Origin: Kiritimatiellia bacterium
GTDB lineage: Bacteria; Verrucomicrobiota; Kiritimatiellia; RFP12; UBA3636
DNA: 8,867 nucleotides
Direction of reading: 5' to 3'
Assembly (NCBI GenBank): GCA_017413145.1
Contig: JAFPUX010000179.1
Coordinates: forward strand, 1-8,867
Made by a program: the position numbers and the translations under genes. Positions 1-5,135 of the stretch are shown here, piece by piece (the first letter of the stretch is position 1; every line of letters starts with the position of its first letter). A model generated the notes under the pieces. The model was not told the origin of the DNA, made no database searches, and saw only the letters and a list, made by a program, of their open reading frames with translations.

Positions 1-581
1 CGGATTTCCGCGTCGCGGCCGATCACGGGGTCGAGCTTGCCGGCGCGGGCGAGCGCCACGAGGTCGGTGCCGTATTTCTTGAGCGCCTCGTACTGCTCCT
101 CGGGCGTGTCGCTGGTGACGCGCTGGTTGCCGCGGACGGCCTTGAGCGCGGAGAGAACCGCGTTCTCCGTGACGCCCGCCTTGCGGAGCGCCTCCGCGAC
201 GCCGGACTCCTTCGCCTCCGCGGCCATCGCCAGGAGGACGTGCTCCACGCTCACGTAGTCGTCCTGCATCTTCTTCGCGCGCTCGCCGGCGGCGGCCAGG
301 ACGCGGGACAGCTCCTGGGAGACGTAGACCTTGCCCTGCTCGGACGCCGCGCCGGGGCCGGTCACGGACGGGATGCGCGCGAGCAGCGCCCCGACGCGGT
401 CCTTGAGCGCCGCGACGTTCGCGCCGGCCTTCTCGACCAGTTGCGGCGCCAGACCGTCCTCCTGCGCGAGCAGGGCGGCGAGGACGTGCGGGGTGTCGAT
501 CGCCTGGTGGTTGCGGGACGCGGCGTCCTGCTGGGCCGCCGCGATCGCCTCCTTGACCTTCTGGGTGTATTGTTCGTTCAT
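1..581 (-). CDS. clpB: ATP-dependent disaggregase ClpB, N-terminal part (runs off the left edge)
   Basis: ClpB is a hexameric AAA+ cytoplasmic chaperone that threads aggregated proteins together with DnaK. Only the first 193 codons lie in the window. They begin MNEQYTQKVKEAIAAAQQDA and hold the double Clp_N repeat: the first around HQAIDTPHVLAALLAQEDGL, the second around DDYVSVEHVLLAMAAEAKES. The linker into the first AAA+ module follows, with KKYGTDLVALARAGKLDPVI and GRDAEI, and the window ends just before the Walker A site. The N-domain wording and the LDPVIGRD linker fit ClpB better than ClpA or ClpC. The ATG at 581 is supported by AAAGGAG eight bases upstream, the only convincing Shine-Dalgarno among the minus-strand genes here. 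I see no CIRCE operator and no convincing heat-shock promoter in the 100 bases upstream. A 57/58-bp repeat array lies about 110 bases upstream. Family assignment is firm; the catalytic part cannot be judged. Confidence 0.93.
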   Translation of the reverse strand, partial: MNEQYTQKVKEAIAAAQQDAASRNHQAIDTPHVLAALLAQEDGLAPQLVEKAGANVAALKDRVGALLARIPSVTGPGAASEQGKVYVSQELSRVLAAAGERAKKMQDDYVSVEHVLLAMAAEAKESGVAEALRKAGVTENAVLSALKAVRGNQRVTSDTPEEQYEALKKYGTDLVALARAGKLDPVIGRDAEI

Positions 582-687
582 GGTGAAAACTCCTTTGCCA
601 CGCAGGGAAGCAGGGGCCATGCCACGCAAAGAACACCGCCACATGCGACAAATTGCCCCAATTCAAACCTCCGGCGAGACAATTCCG
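582..687. other. clpB upstream region without a recognised promoter
   Basis: This leader lies between the repeat array and the clpB start. On the minus strand it contains TTTGAATTGGGGCAATTTG, which could supply a -35-like TTGAAT, but no good -10 follows at 16-18 bases. The five-copy promoter-like element found elsewhere in the window is absent. Degenerate CCACGCAGGGAAGC and CCACGCAAAGAAC stretches on the plus strand resemble decayed 9-mer repeats. Apart from the Shine-Dalgarno, I can assign nothing here. Confidence 0.4.
583..595 (-). promoter_or_regulatory. Shine-Dalgarno of clpB
   Basis: On the minus strand the bases before the ATG at 581 read AAAGGAG then TTTTCACC. This is a canonical ribosome-binding site at normal spacing. 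It matters because the other gene starts in the window have C-rich leaders without such a site, so clpB appears to be initiated differently from its neighbours. Confidence 0.75.
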
Positions 688-897
688 CACGCGGAGTCCG
701 CGGAGTCTGCGAAGCCTGTCCCCCTAATCACACCGTGGAAAAATCACGCGGAGTCCGCGGAGTTCGCGGAGCCCGTCTACTGCAATCACACCGTGGAAAA
801 ATCACGTAGAGTCCGCGGAGTTCGCGGAGCCCGTCCACTGCAATCACACCATGGAAAAATCACGCGGAGTCCGCGGAGTTCGCGGAGCTTGTCCCCG
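688..897. repeat. 57/58-bp tandem array, about 3.6 copies, built from a 9-bp sub-repeat
   Basis: On the plus strand each unit is AATCACACCGTGGAAAAAT, then CACG, then a run of GCGGAG-type 9-mers, then a GCCYGTC tail. Full units begin with AATCACACC at 726, 784 and 842, exactly 58 bases apart. A partial unit precedes them, its CACGCGG at 688 lying 57 bases before the next. Copies differ at only a few positions, for example CACGTAG at 803 and CCATGG at 850. Inside each unit the segment CGCGGAGTCCGCGGAGTTCG shows a 9-bp period with two free bases. The 58-bp period is not a multiple of three, so the array is not a coding repeat. It fills the gap between the gene ending at 968 and clpB, in opposite orientation to the other copies of this 9-mer family. 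The word CAATCACACCGTG recurs once at 6653. Confidence 0.9.
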
Positions 898-940
898 CCC
901 GCCCCGGACGATGCGGGCGGGGTGGCCGGCGCATTTGCGC
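893..940 (-). terminator. Two GC-rich hairpins downstream of the membrane-protein gene, possible terminator
   Basis: Positions 893-902 (CCCCGCCCGC) and 913-922 (GCGGGCGGGG) are perfect 10-bp inverted arms around a 10-base loop. A second small hairpin, GCGC-ATTT-GCGC, occupies 929-940. Both lie 28-75 bases after the stop codon at 968. There is no U-tract on the minus strand, so this is not a classical intrinsic terminator. It could act as a factor-assisted terminator or a 3' stabilising structure, or be a REP-like palindrome. The symmetry is directly visible; the function is inferred. Confidence 0.45.
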
Positions 941-967
941 CCCCGCCCCGCTCCGCCAATCCGCGAT

Positions 968-1822
968 TCAGAAAACCCAGCTCCTGGGGACGAGGCCGTC
1001 GTAGAACATCGGCCACTGGTGCGAGCCGAAGAGGACGTGGTCGAGGAAGTGCGGGATGCCGCCGCGCCCGAGGAAGAGGTGCGCGCGGTCGGCGCGCGAG
1101 GCGTCGCGGTGCAGCGCATCCAGTTCCCGCCCACCGACGTCGTTGCGGCGGGCGGCCTCGATCACGCGCCACCACGCCTTCCGGTTTTCGGCGATGCGGC
1201 GCAGCTCGTCCGGACTCGTGCCGAAGAAGAACGCGAGGAAGCGGCTGTCGAGGATCTGCTGCGTCCCGCGCCCAATCATCCCCGGACCGTAGCCGCATGC
1301 GAAGAGGATGTCCGGCGGGAGCCGCTCCTCCGGGATTGCGGCCTCCGCGGCGGCGAGCAGATCCGCGGGCGGCGGATCGACGGACGCCGGGCGAAGCGGC
1401 GCCGCGAGCAGATAGAGCGCCCAAACCGCCGCGAAGACCCGCACGGCGGCGGAAAACATGCGCGCGTAGTCGATCATGACCCAGCGGTTGTTTCCGCGCA
1501 GGCGCAGGTAGAACGTCCGCGACCAGTGCCGCAGCGTGAACCACCCCGCCACGGGGACGAACGCGTAGAAGCCCCACCACAGGCAGTATCCGCACAGCAT
1601 CGCGACGCAACCGGCGAGGAAGCTCAGAAAGGCGAGAAACAGCTCGCAAAGCGACGTGTAGCCGTCCGGCCGGCCGCCGTCGAACGAGACGACGCGGAAC
1701 CAATTGTCGAGTGCGAAGAATTTCGCAAGTCCGGCCGGGAACGCGGGGCGCGCCTCGCGCCCGGCCGGGCGTTGGGTCGCCGCGCTTTGCTCGGTGGTGG
1801 ATTGATCGGATGTTGGAGTCAT
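968..1822 (-). CDS. Hypothetical membrane protein, 284 aa
   Basis: I do not recognise a family. The N-terminal 30 residues are polar and low-complexity (MTPTSDQSTTEQSAATQRPA). A hydrophobic block at about 59-98 (LCELFLAFLSFLAGCVAMLC, then GYCLWWGFYAFVPVAGWF) could hold one or two membrane segments. Another lies at about 122-142 (FSAAVRVFAAVWALYLLAA). The C-terminal half is soluble and aromatic-rich, with CGYGPGMIGRG, FLAFFFGTSPDELRRI and FGSHQWPMFYDGL, and ends SWVF. The ATG at 1822 is preceded by four tandem CATTCAACC units instead of a Shine-Dalgarno, and a promoter-like element ends 41 bases upstream. The start could be questioned because the leader is repetitive, but the coding frame is clean to the TGA at 968. 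It sits alone between a VanZ-like gene and clpB. Confidence 0.72.
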   Translation of the reverse strand: MTPTSDQSTTEQSAATQRPAGREARPAFPAGLAKFFALDNWFRVVSFDGGRPDGYTSLCELFLAFLSFLAGCVAMLCGYCLWWGFYAFVPVAGWFTLRHWSRTFYLRLRGNNRWVMIDYARMFSAAVRVFAAVWALYLLAAPLRPASVDPPPADLLAAAEAAIPEERLPPDILFACGYGPGMIGRGTQQILDSRFLAFFFGTSPDELRRIAENRKAWWRVIEAARRNDVGGRELDALHRDASRADRAHLFLGRGGIPHFLDHVLFGSHQWPMFYDGLVPRSWVF

Positions 1823-1860
1823 GGGTTGAATGGGTTGAATGGGTTGAATGGGTTGAATGG
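1823..1860. repeat. 9-bp tandem repeat in the leader of the membrane-protein gene
   Basis: On the minus strand four near-perfect copies of CATTCAACC end directly against the ATG at 1822. The same kind of unit (CCGTTCAAT, CATTCAACC) occurs in the leader of the lipoprotein gene starting at 4248. The block lengthens the distance between the promoter-like element and the start codon from the usual 18-19 bases to 41, so it looks like a later expansion within a short leader. Confidence 0.88.
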
Positions 1861-1863
1861 GAT

Positions 1864-1902
1864 TTCACCCTGCATTAGTCGTCCGCGGTGGATCTTTTAC
1901 GG
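1864..1902 (-). promoter_or_regulatory. Promoter-like element, copy 5 (upstream of the 968-1822 gene)
   Basis: Minus strand: CCGTAAAA (1902-1895), 17 bases (1894-1878), TAATGC (1877-1872), AGGGTGAA (1871-1864). The blocks match the four other copies at identical spacing. The -10-like block has TAAT where the others have TATN, and its TAA is the stop codon of the VanZ-like gene, so the element overlaps the end of that reading frame. The spacer carries TCCACCGCGGA, a one-mismatch version of the TCCGC-C-GCGGA inverted repeat. The downstream ATG is 41 bases away because of a 9-bp repeat expansion. Promoter function is inferred from geometry. Confidence 0.62.
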
Positions 1903-2297
1903 CGGGTTGTGAATTTGGCGTGGAAGAGCGCGTAGCCGAGCGCGGCGCCGAGGGTGTTGAGGAGGACGTCCTCGACCTGGGGGACGCCCGTGCCGAAGGC
2001 CCACTGCAGGACTTCGATCAGCAGGGAGCCGAGGAAACAGAGCGGGACGACCGCGCGGCGCAGGGGCGTCAGCGCGGGAAGGCCGAAGCCGAACGGCACG
2101 AAGCACGCGACGTTCCCGACGAAGAGGAAGACGAACGGCACGATTCCCGCGCGCCAGAGGTCCGCGGTCCCCGTGAACGGAACGAGATCCCACCGTCCCG
2201 AAAACGGCGCCGCCGGTTCCGTCCACGGCCGCCACACGGCGATGCCGAACAGGAACGCCGCGTACAGCGCAAGGGCGAGGACGGCGGGGCGTTTCAT
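1875..2297 (-). CDS. VanZ-like family membrane protein, 140 aa
   Basis: VanZ-family proteins are small polytopic membrane proteins; the founding member gives low-level teicoplanin resistance, and most relatives have no known role. Family hallmarks are visible: a conserved Asn at 62 followed by FVPFGFGL at 66-73, then LLIEVLQWAFGTGVPQVEDV with Glu95, Gln98 and Asp110, and LLNTLGAALGY with Asn114. About four membrane segments are expected (4-21, 51-70, 83-100, 112-126). Length fits the family. The start is fixed by translational coupling: the ATG at 2297 overlaps the TGA of the preceding ankyrin lipoprotein gene as ATGA. The C-terminal RRKRSTADD is encoded by the promoter-like element of the next gene and may not be an ancestral part of the protein. 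Resistance function should not be assumed. Confidence 0.85.
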   Translation of the reverse strand: MKRPAVLALALYAAFLFGIAVWRPWTEPAAPFSGRWDLVPFTGTADLWRAGIVPFVFLFVGNVACFVPFGFGLPALTPLRRAVVPLCFLGSLLIEVLQWAFGTGVPQVEDVLLNTLGAALGYALFHAKFTTRRKRSTADD

Positions 2298-3112
2298 CGC
2301 GGGTCCGCGTGGGGGACGGGCTCTGCGCTCTCTGCGGTCTCTGCGTGAGTTTCAGACGCGGCGGGGGCGTTCGTGGCGATGGCGCGGATGCGACGGAGCC
2401 GGTCGTCGAGTTCATCCATCCACCTCTGGTTTTCCTTGAATGCCCCTTGCCGGCGAAGCCGATCCTTTTCAATGGCGAAGCGCGCTTCGATCGCGTCCGC
2501 GACGCTGTACGATCCCGGTTCCCGGTATGTTTTGTCCGGGTCGGCGCCCGCGCGGGCGACGAGGGCGAGCATCTCGTCGAAATCCTTCTCCGGAACGACG
2601 GCGACGGCGGTCAGGGCTTCGGTCGGATCGGCGCCGTGGTCCAGCAGGAACCGGGCGATGGCCTTGGATTTCGCGTAGCGCTCTTCCGGCACGTCCGGCG
2701 CGGGCAGGAATCGCACGAGACCGAAACGCGGCCTCGGCTCCAGATTCGCGAGCGCGGCCGCCATCGGCGACAGGTCGACATTGTGCACGTCGGCGCGGTC
2801 GAATTCGGAATATCGCGGAAACTGGAAGGCCTTGTTCACGTCGGCTCCGCGTTCGACCAAGGCCGCGACGACGTTCGAGTCGCAAGCGGCGATTGCGACG
2901 AATAGCGGCGTGGAACCGTCGTCGAAGACGTAGTTCACGGAGCGGCCCAGTTCGCCGACGGCCGAAACGTCGCCGGCCGCGATTCGGTCGCGCAGGGCGA
3001 GAATGCGCGCCGAATCTTCCTGGCTGATGCTGAGCGCCCGCTTCACGTCGCGGCATCCGGCGCCGCCGACGGCGAGGGCGAGGAGGGAAAGGAGGATGGC
3101 GGAGCTTTTCAT
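2294..3112 (-). CDS. Ankyrin-repeat lipoprotein, 272 aa
   Basis: A signal peptide with lipobox opens the protein: MKSSAILLSLLALAVGGAGC, with Cys20 the likely lipidated residue. The mature part contains an ankyrin-type repeat, GSTPLFVAIAAC followed by VVAALVERGADVN (about residues 67-95), and a second partial one around AIARFLLDHGADP and MLALVARAGADPDKTY. A charged helix (AIEKDRLRRQGAFKENQRWM) follows. Ankyrin lipoproteins usually bind proteins at the membrane; no partner can be named. The last residues, ETHAETAESAEPV, are encoded by a three-unit 9-bp repeat (2321-2348), so the C-terminus has been built from a dispersed repeat. I chose the ATG at 3112 over one nine bases upstream (3121) because it gives a normal signal peptide. 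It lies 13 bases after the stop of the preceding lipoprotein gene and overlaps the next gene by ATGA, so three genes form a tight operon. Confidence 0.8.
   Translation of the reverse strand: MKSSAILLSLLALAVGGAGCRDVKRALSISQEDSARILALRDRIAAGDVSAVGELGRSVNYVFDDGSTPLFVAIAACDSNVVAALVERGADVNKAFQFPRYSEFDRADVHNVDLSPMAAALANLEPRPRFGLVRFLPAPDVPEERYAKSKAIARFLLDHGADPTEALTAVAVVPEKDFDEMLALVARAGADPDKTYREPGSYSVADAIEARFAIEKDRLRRQGAFKENQRWMDELDDRLRRIRAIATNAPAASETHAETAESAEPVPHADPR
2321..2348. repeat. 9-bp repeat inside the ankyrin lipoprotein gene
   Basis: CTCTGCG recurs at 2321, 2330 and 2339, each followed by two variable bases. On the minus strand this reads CGCAGAG-NN and encodes A-E-T/S tripeptides. The same heptamer in the same 9-bp spacing is found at 3677-3701 between two genes, so the unit is not specific to this coding region. 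Confidence 0.85.
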
Positions 3113-3125
3113 CGCGGGCAAGGGG

Positions 3126-3602
3126 TTAGAACGGCGCTACCGCGTTCGAGAGATAGACGGTGTCGGACAGTTTTTCGCAGGTGGAAAGAAAGGAATGCGG
3201 CGCGGGCTCGGACGGGAACAGGAGCAGCCACGCATAGCGGGCGTGTGAGCCGAACCGGAGCCAGACATAGGGAGGCAGGTCCTTGGCGGGGTCTTTCGGG
3301 AGCGCAATGTCTTCCATGAAGCTCGGGAGCTTTTCCGCGAACGGACGCAGTTCCGCGGTTCCCGCCCATTCCGCGGTCGCCCGGAGGAGATGGTTGGACG
3401 GGCCCGATTGCCTCCACGCCACCACGACCGCGCAGTCGTTCGTCAGCGCGGCCGGGGACGAAACGGACGCGAGCGCGTTCGTGGCGATGTCGCGAAGATC
3501 CTGCTGCGAGTATTCCTTGATGCCGACGACGTAGTTGGCGGCTTTGCCGCAACCGACGGCGACGAGGGCAAGGAGGGGGAGGATGAGGAGGAGGCGTTTC
3601 AT
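3126..3602 (-). CDS. Small lipoprotein of unknown function, 158 aa
   Basis: The signal peptide and lipobox are clear: MKRLLLILPLLALVAVGCGK, with lipid-attachment Cys18. The mature region (about 140 residues) has no motif I recognise. It includes YVVGIKEYSQQDLRDIATNA, a central WAGTAELRPFAEKLPSFMED and the C-terminal LSDTVYLSNAVAPF. Two cysteines (CAVVVAW, STCEKL) remain in the mature part. An in-frame ATG 24 codons upstream (3674) was rejected because it would bury the signal peptide and because that extension is encoded by a 27-bp repeat. There is no Shine-Dalgarno (CCCGCCCCGACCGAA before ATG). It is the first gene of a compact cluster with the ankyrin lipoprotein and VanZ-like genes. Confidence 0.75.
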   Translation of the reverse strand: MKRLLLILPLLALVAVGCGKAANYVVGIKEYSQQDLRDIATNALASVSSPAALTNDCAVVVAWRQSGPSNHLLRATAEWAGTAELRPFAEKLPSFMEDIALPKDPAKDLPPYVWLRFGSHARYAWLLLFPSEPAPHSFLSTCEKLSDTVYLSNAVAPF

Positions 3603-3623
3603 TTCGGTCGGGGCGGGATTGTT

Positions 3624-3665
3624 CACAAATCGCAAATGTTCACAATTGTCCACAAATGGCAAATG
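3624..3665. repeat. 27-bp direct repeat in the lipoprotein leader
   Basis: CACAAATCGCAAATG at 3624 and CACAAATGGCAAATG at 3651 are 27 bases apart (three 9-bp steps), joined by TTCACAATTGTC. AT-rich against a GC-rich background, this block forms the immediate upstream region of the gene starting at 3602. It could hold the promoter by its AT content, but no hexamer pair stands out. Confidence 0.75.
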
Positions 3666-3676
3666 CAAATTCACGG

Positions 3677-3737
3677 CTCTGCGCTCTCTGCGTTCTCTGC
3701 GTGTGATTCAGACTCCGCGCCCTCCGCGGACTCCGCG
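3677..3737. repeat. Two adjoining 9-bp repeat trios between lipoprotein genes
   Basis: CTCTGCG recurs at 3677, 3686 and 3695; then CTCCGCG recurs at 3713, 3722 and 3731. Both trios keep a strict 9-bp period and the second starts 36 bases (four periods) after the first, so they share one phase. CTCTGCG matches the block at 2321 and CTCCGCG matches the 688-897 array in reverse. The segment between the genes ending at 3745 and starting at 3602 is composed almost wholly of such repeats. Confidence 0.88.
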
Positions 3738-3744
3738 TGAGGAT

Positions 3745-4248
3745 TCAAGGAACGGACGGGACGAGCGAGAGCGAGACGGTGCGGACGAGCTCGGACGGCG
3801 TGTCGGCGGGGACGGGGACGCGGACGTAGCCGGCGCCGTTGGCGGCGCGGTCGAGCGCGGCTTCGCCGCGGCCGATCTCGCGTCCGTCCGTCGCGAGGAG
3901 GCGCACGCGCAGCGTGCCGGCGACGGGCCGTCCGTTGAGCAGGTAGAGGCTCAGCGCGGGCGCGCGGTCGTCGCCGGTGACGCGCCGAACGAGCGTGACG
4001 GAGACGCCCGCGGCCTCGAGCGCGGGGTCGTCGACGCGCGTCTCGTAGTCGCAGACGCTCTGCTCGACGCCCTCGCCGACGGCGGCGAAGAACGTGCCGA
4101 CGTGCTCGCCGACGGCGTGGCCGGCCTTTCCGGCGACGGCCTTCGTGGCGTCCGCCGCGGCGCTTGCGGCGTCGCCCGCGGCGCGTTTCGCGCGCCCGCA
4201 ACCGGTGGAAAGCAGGACGATGGAGAGAAGGAGGAGGATTTGTTTCAT
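3745..4248 (-). CDS. Alanine-rich small lipoprotein, 167 aa
   Basis: The protein starts with a lipoprotein signal, MKQILLLLSIVLLSTGCGRA, lipobox LSTGC with Cys17. It is followed by an Ala/Gly-rich helix (AAGDAASAAADATKAVAGKA, about 23-42, continuing GHAVGEHVG), then a soluble region. YLLNGRPVAGTLRVRLLATD and the closing SELVRTVSLSLVPSVP suggest beta strands. No enzymatic motif is visible and no family is recognised; a periplasmic structural or binding role is only a guess. The ATG at 4248 is preceded by CCCACCCCTTCAACC without a Shine-Dalgarno, and a promoter-like element ends 32 bases upstream. It is the first of three consecutive lipoprotein genes. Confidence 0.75.
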   Translation of the reverse strand: MKQILLLLSIVLLSTGCGRAKRAAGDAASAAADATKAVAGKAGHAVGEHVGTFFAAVGEGVEQSVCDYETRVDDPALEAAGVSVTLVRRVTGDDRAPALSLYLLNGRPVAGTLRVRLLATDGREIGRGEAALDRAANGAGYVRVPVPADTPSELVRTVSLSLVPSVP

Positions 4249-4280
4249 GGTTGAAGGGGTGGGTTGAATGATTGAACGGT

Positions 4281-4319
4281 TTCAACCTGCAATAGTCGTC
4301 CGCGGCGGATTTTTTACGG
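4281..4319 (-). promoter_or_regulatory. Promoter-like element, copy 4 (upstream of the 3745-4248 lipoprotein)
   Basis: Minus strand: CCGTAAAA (4319-4312), 17-base spacer (4311-4295), TATTGC (4294-4289), AGGTTGAA (4288-4281). The last block differs from the other copies by one base (GGTTGAA for GGGTGAA). The spacer carries the perfect inverted repeat TCCGC-C-GCGGA. The ATG of the lipoprotein is 32 bases downstream, the excess over the usual 18-19 being TTCAAY-type 9-mers. It lies about 60 bases after the stop of the 4382-4984 gene, so this gene has its own control region. Confidence 0.65.
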
Positions 4320-4332
4320 CAAAGGTGCGAGT

Positions 4333-4346
4333 GGCGCATCCGCGCC
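4333..4346 (-). other. Short inverted repeat after the 4382-4984 gene
   Basis: GGCGC-ATCC-GCGCC forms a perfect five-base-pair stem with a four-base loop, between the stop at 4382 and the promoter-like element at 4319. No U-tract follows. It may be a weak termination or 3' end structure; in such GC-rich DNA it could also be chance. Confidence 0.25.
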
Positions 4347-4381
4347 GCGCGGGCGTGATCGGAAAGGCCGCGGCAAGCCGG

Positions 4382-4984
4382 TCAACGGCGCCAGAAGAAG
4401 ACGACGAGGATGCACCAAAGGAGAAAAGCGAACAATCCGCCGCCGAGGACGATGCCAAGCAAAAGAGCGACAAGTCGCCGGACGGGATGGTCGGCCGGAG
4501 CGGATTTCTCCGCGGACTCCGCGCGATCATCCGCCTCCGCCTCGCGTTCGCGCGGGCCGAGGCCGGAGAGCAGATCGCCGACGGTGCGGCTGCGGGCGAA
4601 GAGATTTTCGGGAATCGGGCCGAAGTCGTCGGCCAGGGCGCAAAGCGTCTCCTCGAACCGGAGGTCCGGGAGCAGGAGGATCACGGCGGCAAGGGAATCT
4701 TCCGGGAGGAGCGCGCCCAGTCCGTTTCGTTCGCCGCCGTGCTCGACGCACCGCTTGCGAAAGGCGGCCAGGACGGGATTGCACGGGCGCCGGTCGATGC
4801 CGAGTTTCAGGCGAAGCCGCAACTGCCGCCGCGCGGCGGCGGCCGCGCGGGCGGCGGCGCCGAAGAACGGGAAGTCGTGGAACGAGCGGTGCCAGTCGCC
4901 GTGGCCGGCCGGGTCCGCGAGCGGCGCGACTTCGCCTGCCGCGGTGCGGCGTTCGAGCTCGCGGATGGGGTCGGTCGGTGTCAT
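4382..4984 (-). CDS. Hypothetical C-tail-anchored membrane protein, 200 aa
   Basis: The family is not recognised. The N-terminal about 165 residues are soluble and charged, beginning MTPTDPIRELERRTAAGEVA, with a stretch HRSFHDFPFFGAAARAAAAA and a Cys-containing segment KLGIDRRPCNPVLAAFRKRC. A linker (DDRAESAEKSAPADHPVRR) leads to one or two C-terminal membrane segments (VALLLGIVLGGGLFAFLLWC, then ILVVFFWRR at the end). This places the bulk in the cytoplasm if tail-anchored. AESAE in the linker is encoded by two CTCCGCG 9-mers (4508-4523), the family that fills gaps elsewhere. The ATG at 4984 overlaps the stop of a 30-codon upstream ORF as ATGA, which favours this start; an in-frame GTG at 5029 is an alternative that would add 15 residues. 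Confidence 0.68.
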   Translation of the reverse strand: MTPTDPIRELERRTAAGEVAPLADPAGHGDWHRSFHDFPFFGAAARAAAAARRQLRLRLKLGIDRRPCNPVLAAFRKRCVEHGGERNGLGALLPEDSLAAVILLLPDLRFEETLCALADDFGPIPENLFARSRTVGDLLSGLGPREREAEADDRAESAEKSAPADHPVRRLVALLLGIVLGGGLFAFLLWCILVVFFWRR

Positions 4985-5073
4985 GGCGCCGCGTCTACCA
5001 GAAGCGCCGGAACGGGGCAACTGCGCCACGCGGCCGGTGCCGTGCTTTCCGTGTGTTCCGTGGTTTGGTTCAT
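4981..5073 (-). CDS. 30-codon upstream ORF coupled to the tail-anchored protein
   Basis: On the minus strand an ATG at 5073 opens a 30-codon frame, MNQTTEHTESTAPAAWRSCP then VPALLVDAAP. It ends in a TGA (4983-4981) that overlaps the next gene's ATG (4984-4982) as ATGA. Its ATG is 18 bases from the end of a promoter-like element, the same distance as in the lipid-kinase gene (and 19 in creD), so it occupies the position of the first start codon on the transcript. The TTEHTEST portion is encoded by CACGGAA 9-mer repeats. It could be a leader peptide that feeds ribosomes to the next gene, or the remnant of an N-terminus put out of frame by repeat change. Peptide function is unlikely; the coupling geometry is what supports it. 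Confidence 0.5.
   Translation of the reverse strand: MNQTTEHTESTAPAAWRSCPVPALLVDAAP
5038..5062. repeat. CACGGAA 9-bp repeat in the upstream ORF
   Basis: TTCCGTG recurs at 5047 and 5056 with a partial copy at 5038, giving CACGGAA-NN on the minus strand at a 9-bp period. This is a third sequence family with the same heptamer-plus-two architecture as the CGCGGAG and CGCAGAG repeats. Confidence 0.75.
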
Positions 5074-5091
5074 GGGGTCGGAGATGTGGGG

Positions 5092-5130
5092 TTCACCCTG
5101 CAATAGTCATCCGCGGCGGATTTTTTACGG
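5092..5130 (-). promoter_or_regulatory. Promoter-like element, copy 3 (upstream of the uORF and tail-anchored protein)
   Basis: Minus strand: CCGTAAAA (5130-5123), 17-base spacer (5122-5106), TATTGC (5105-5100), AGGGTGAA (5099-5092). It begins five bases after the stop codon of the 5136-5609 gene. The spacer holds ATCCGC-C-GCGGAT, a perfect 6-bp-arm inverted repeat with a one-base centre, more like a protein-binding site than an RNA hairpin. An ATG lies 18 bases beyond the element, opening the 30-codon ORF. Confidence 0.66.
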
Positions 5131-5135
5131 CGCGG

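Noticed and set aside
582..687. CIRCE or sigma-32 promoter for clpB
   Set aside because: No TTAGCACTC-N9-GAGTGCTAA and no CCCCAT-type -10 after the TTTGAA-like word; similarity is too weak.
688..897. Possible CRISPR array
   Set aside because: The whole 58-bp unit is repeated, with no unique spacers, and the unit has its own 9-bp sub-structure. No cas gene is nearby.
331..1479. Long plus-strand open frames (331-1479, 851-1912, 4410-5696, 5458-6666, 7043-8671)
   Set aside because: They are Arg/Gly-rich antisense frames of minus-strand genes in GC-rich DNA, run across gaps and repeats, and show no domain.
786..1868. 360-codon minus-strand frame starting with repeated Thr-His-Ser
   Set aside because: It is a shifted frame over the 968-1822 gene; its start is merely the translation of the CATTCAACC repeat and the rest is Arg-rich.
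3603..3674. N-terminal extension of the 3126-3602 lipoprotein from the ATG at 3674
   Set aside because: It would place 24 residues before a clean lipoprotein signal, and the extension is encoded by the 27-bp repeat.
4281..4319. Integron attC site
   Set aside because: No GTTRRRY/RYYYAAC core pair and no imperfect stem with R'/L' boxes; genes are not promoterless cassettes.
4281..5130. CCGCGGCGGATTTTTTACGG on the plus strand as an intrinsic terminator
   Set aside because: The arms leave a one-base loop, no plus-strand gene precedes any copy, copies 1 and 2 lack the stem, and the constant 17-bp spacing with conserved outer blocks fits a promoter better.
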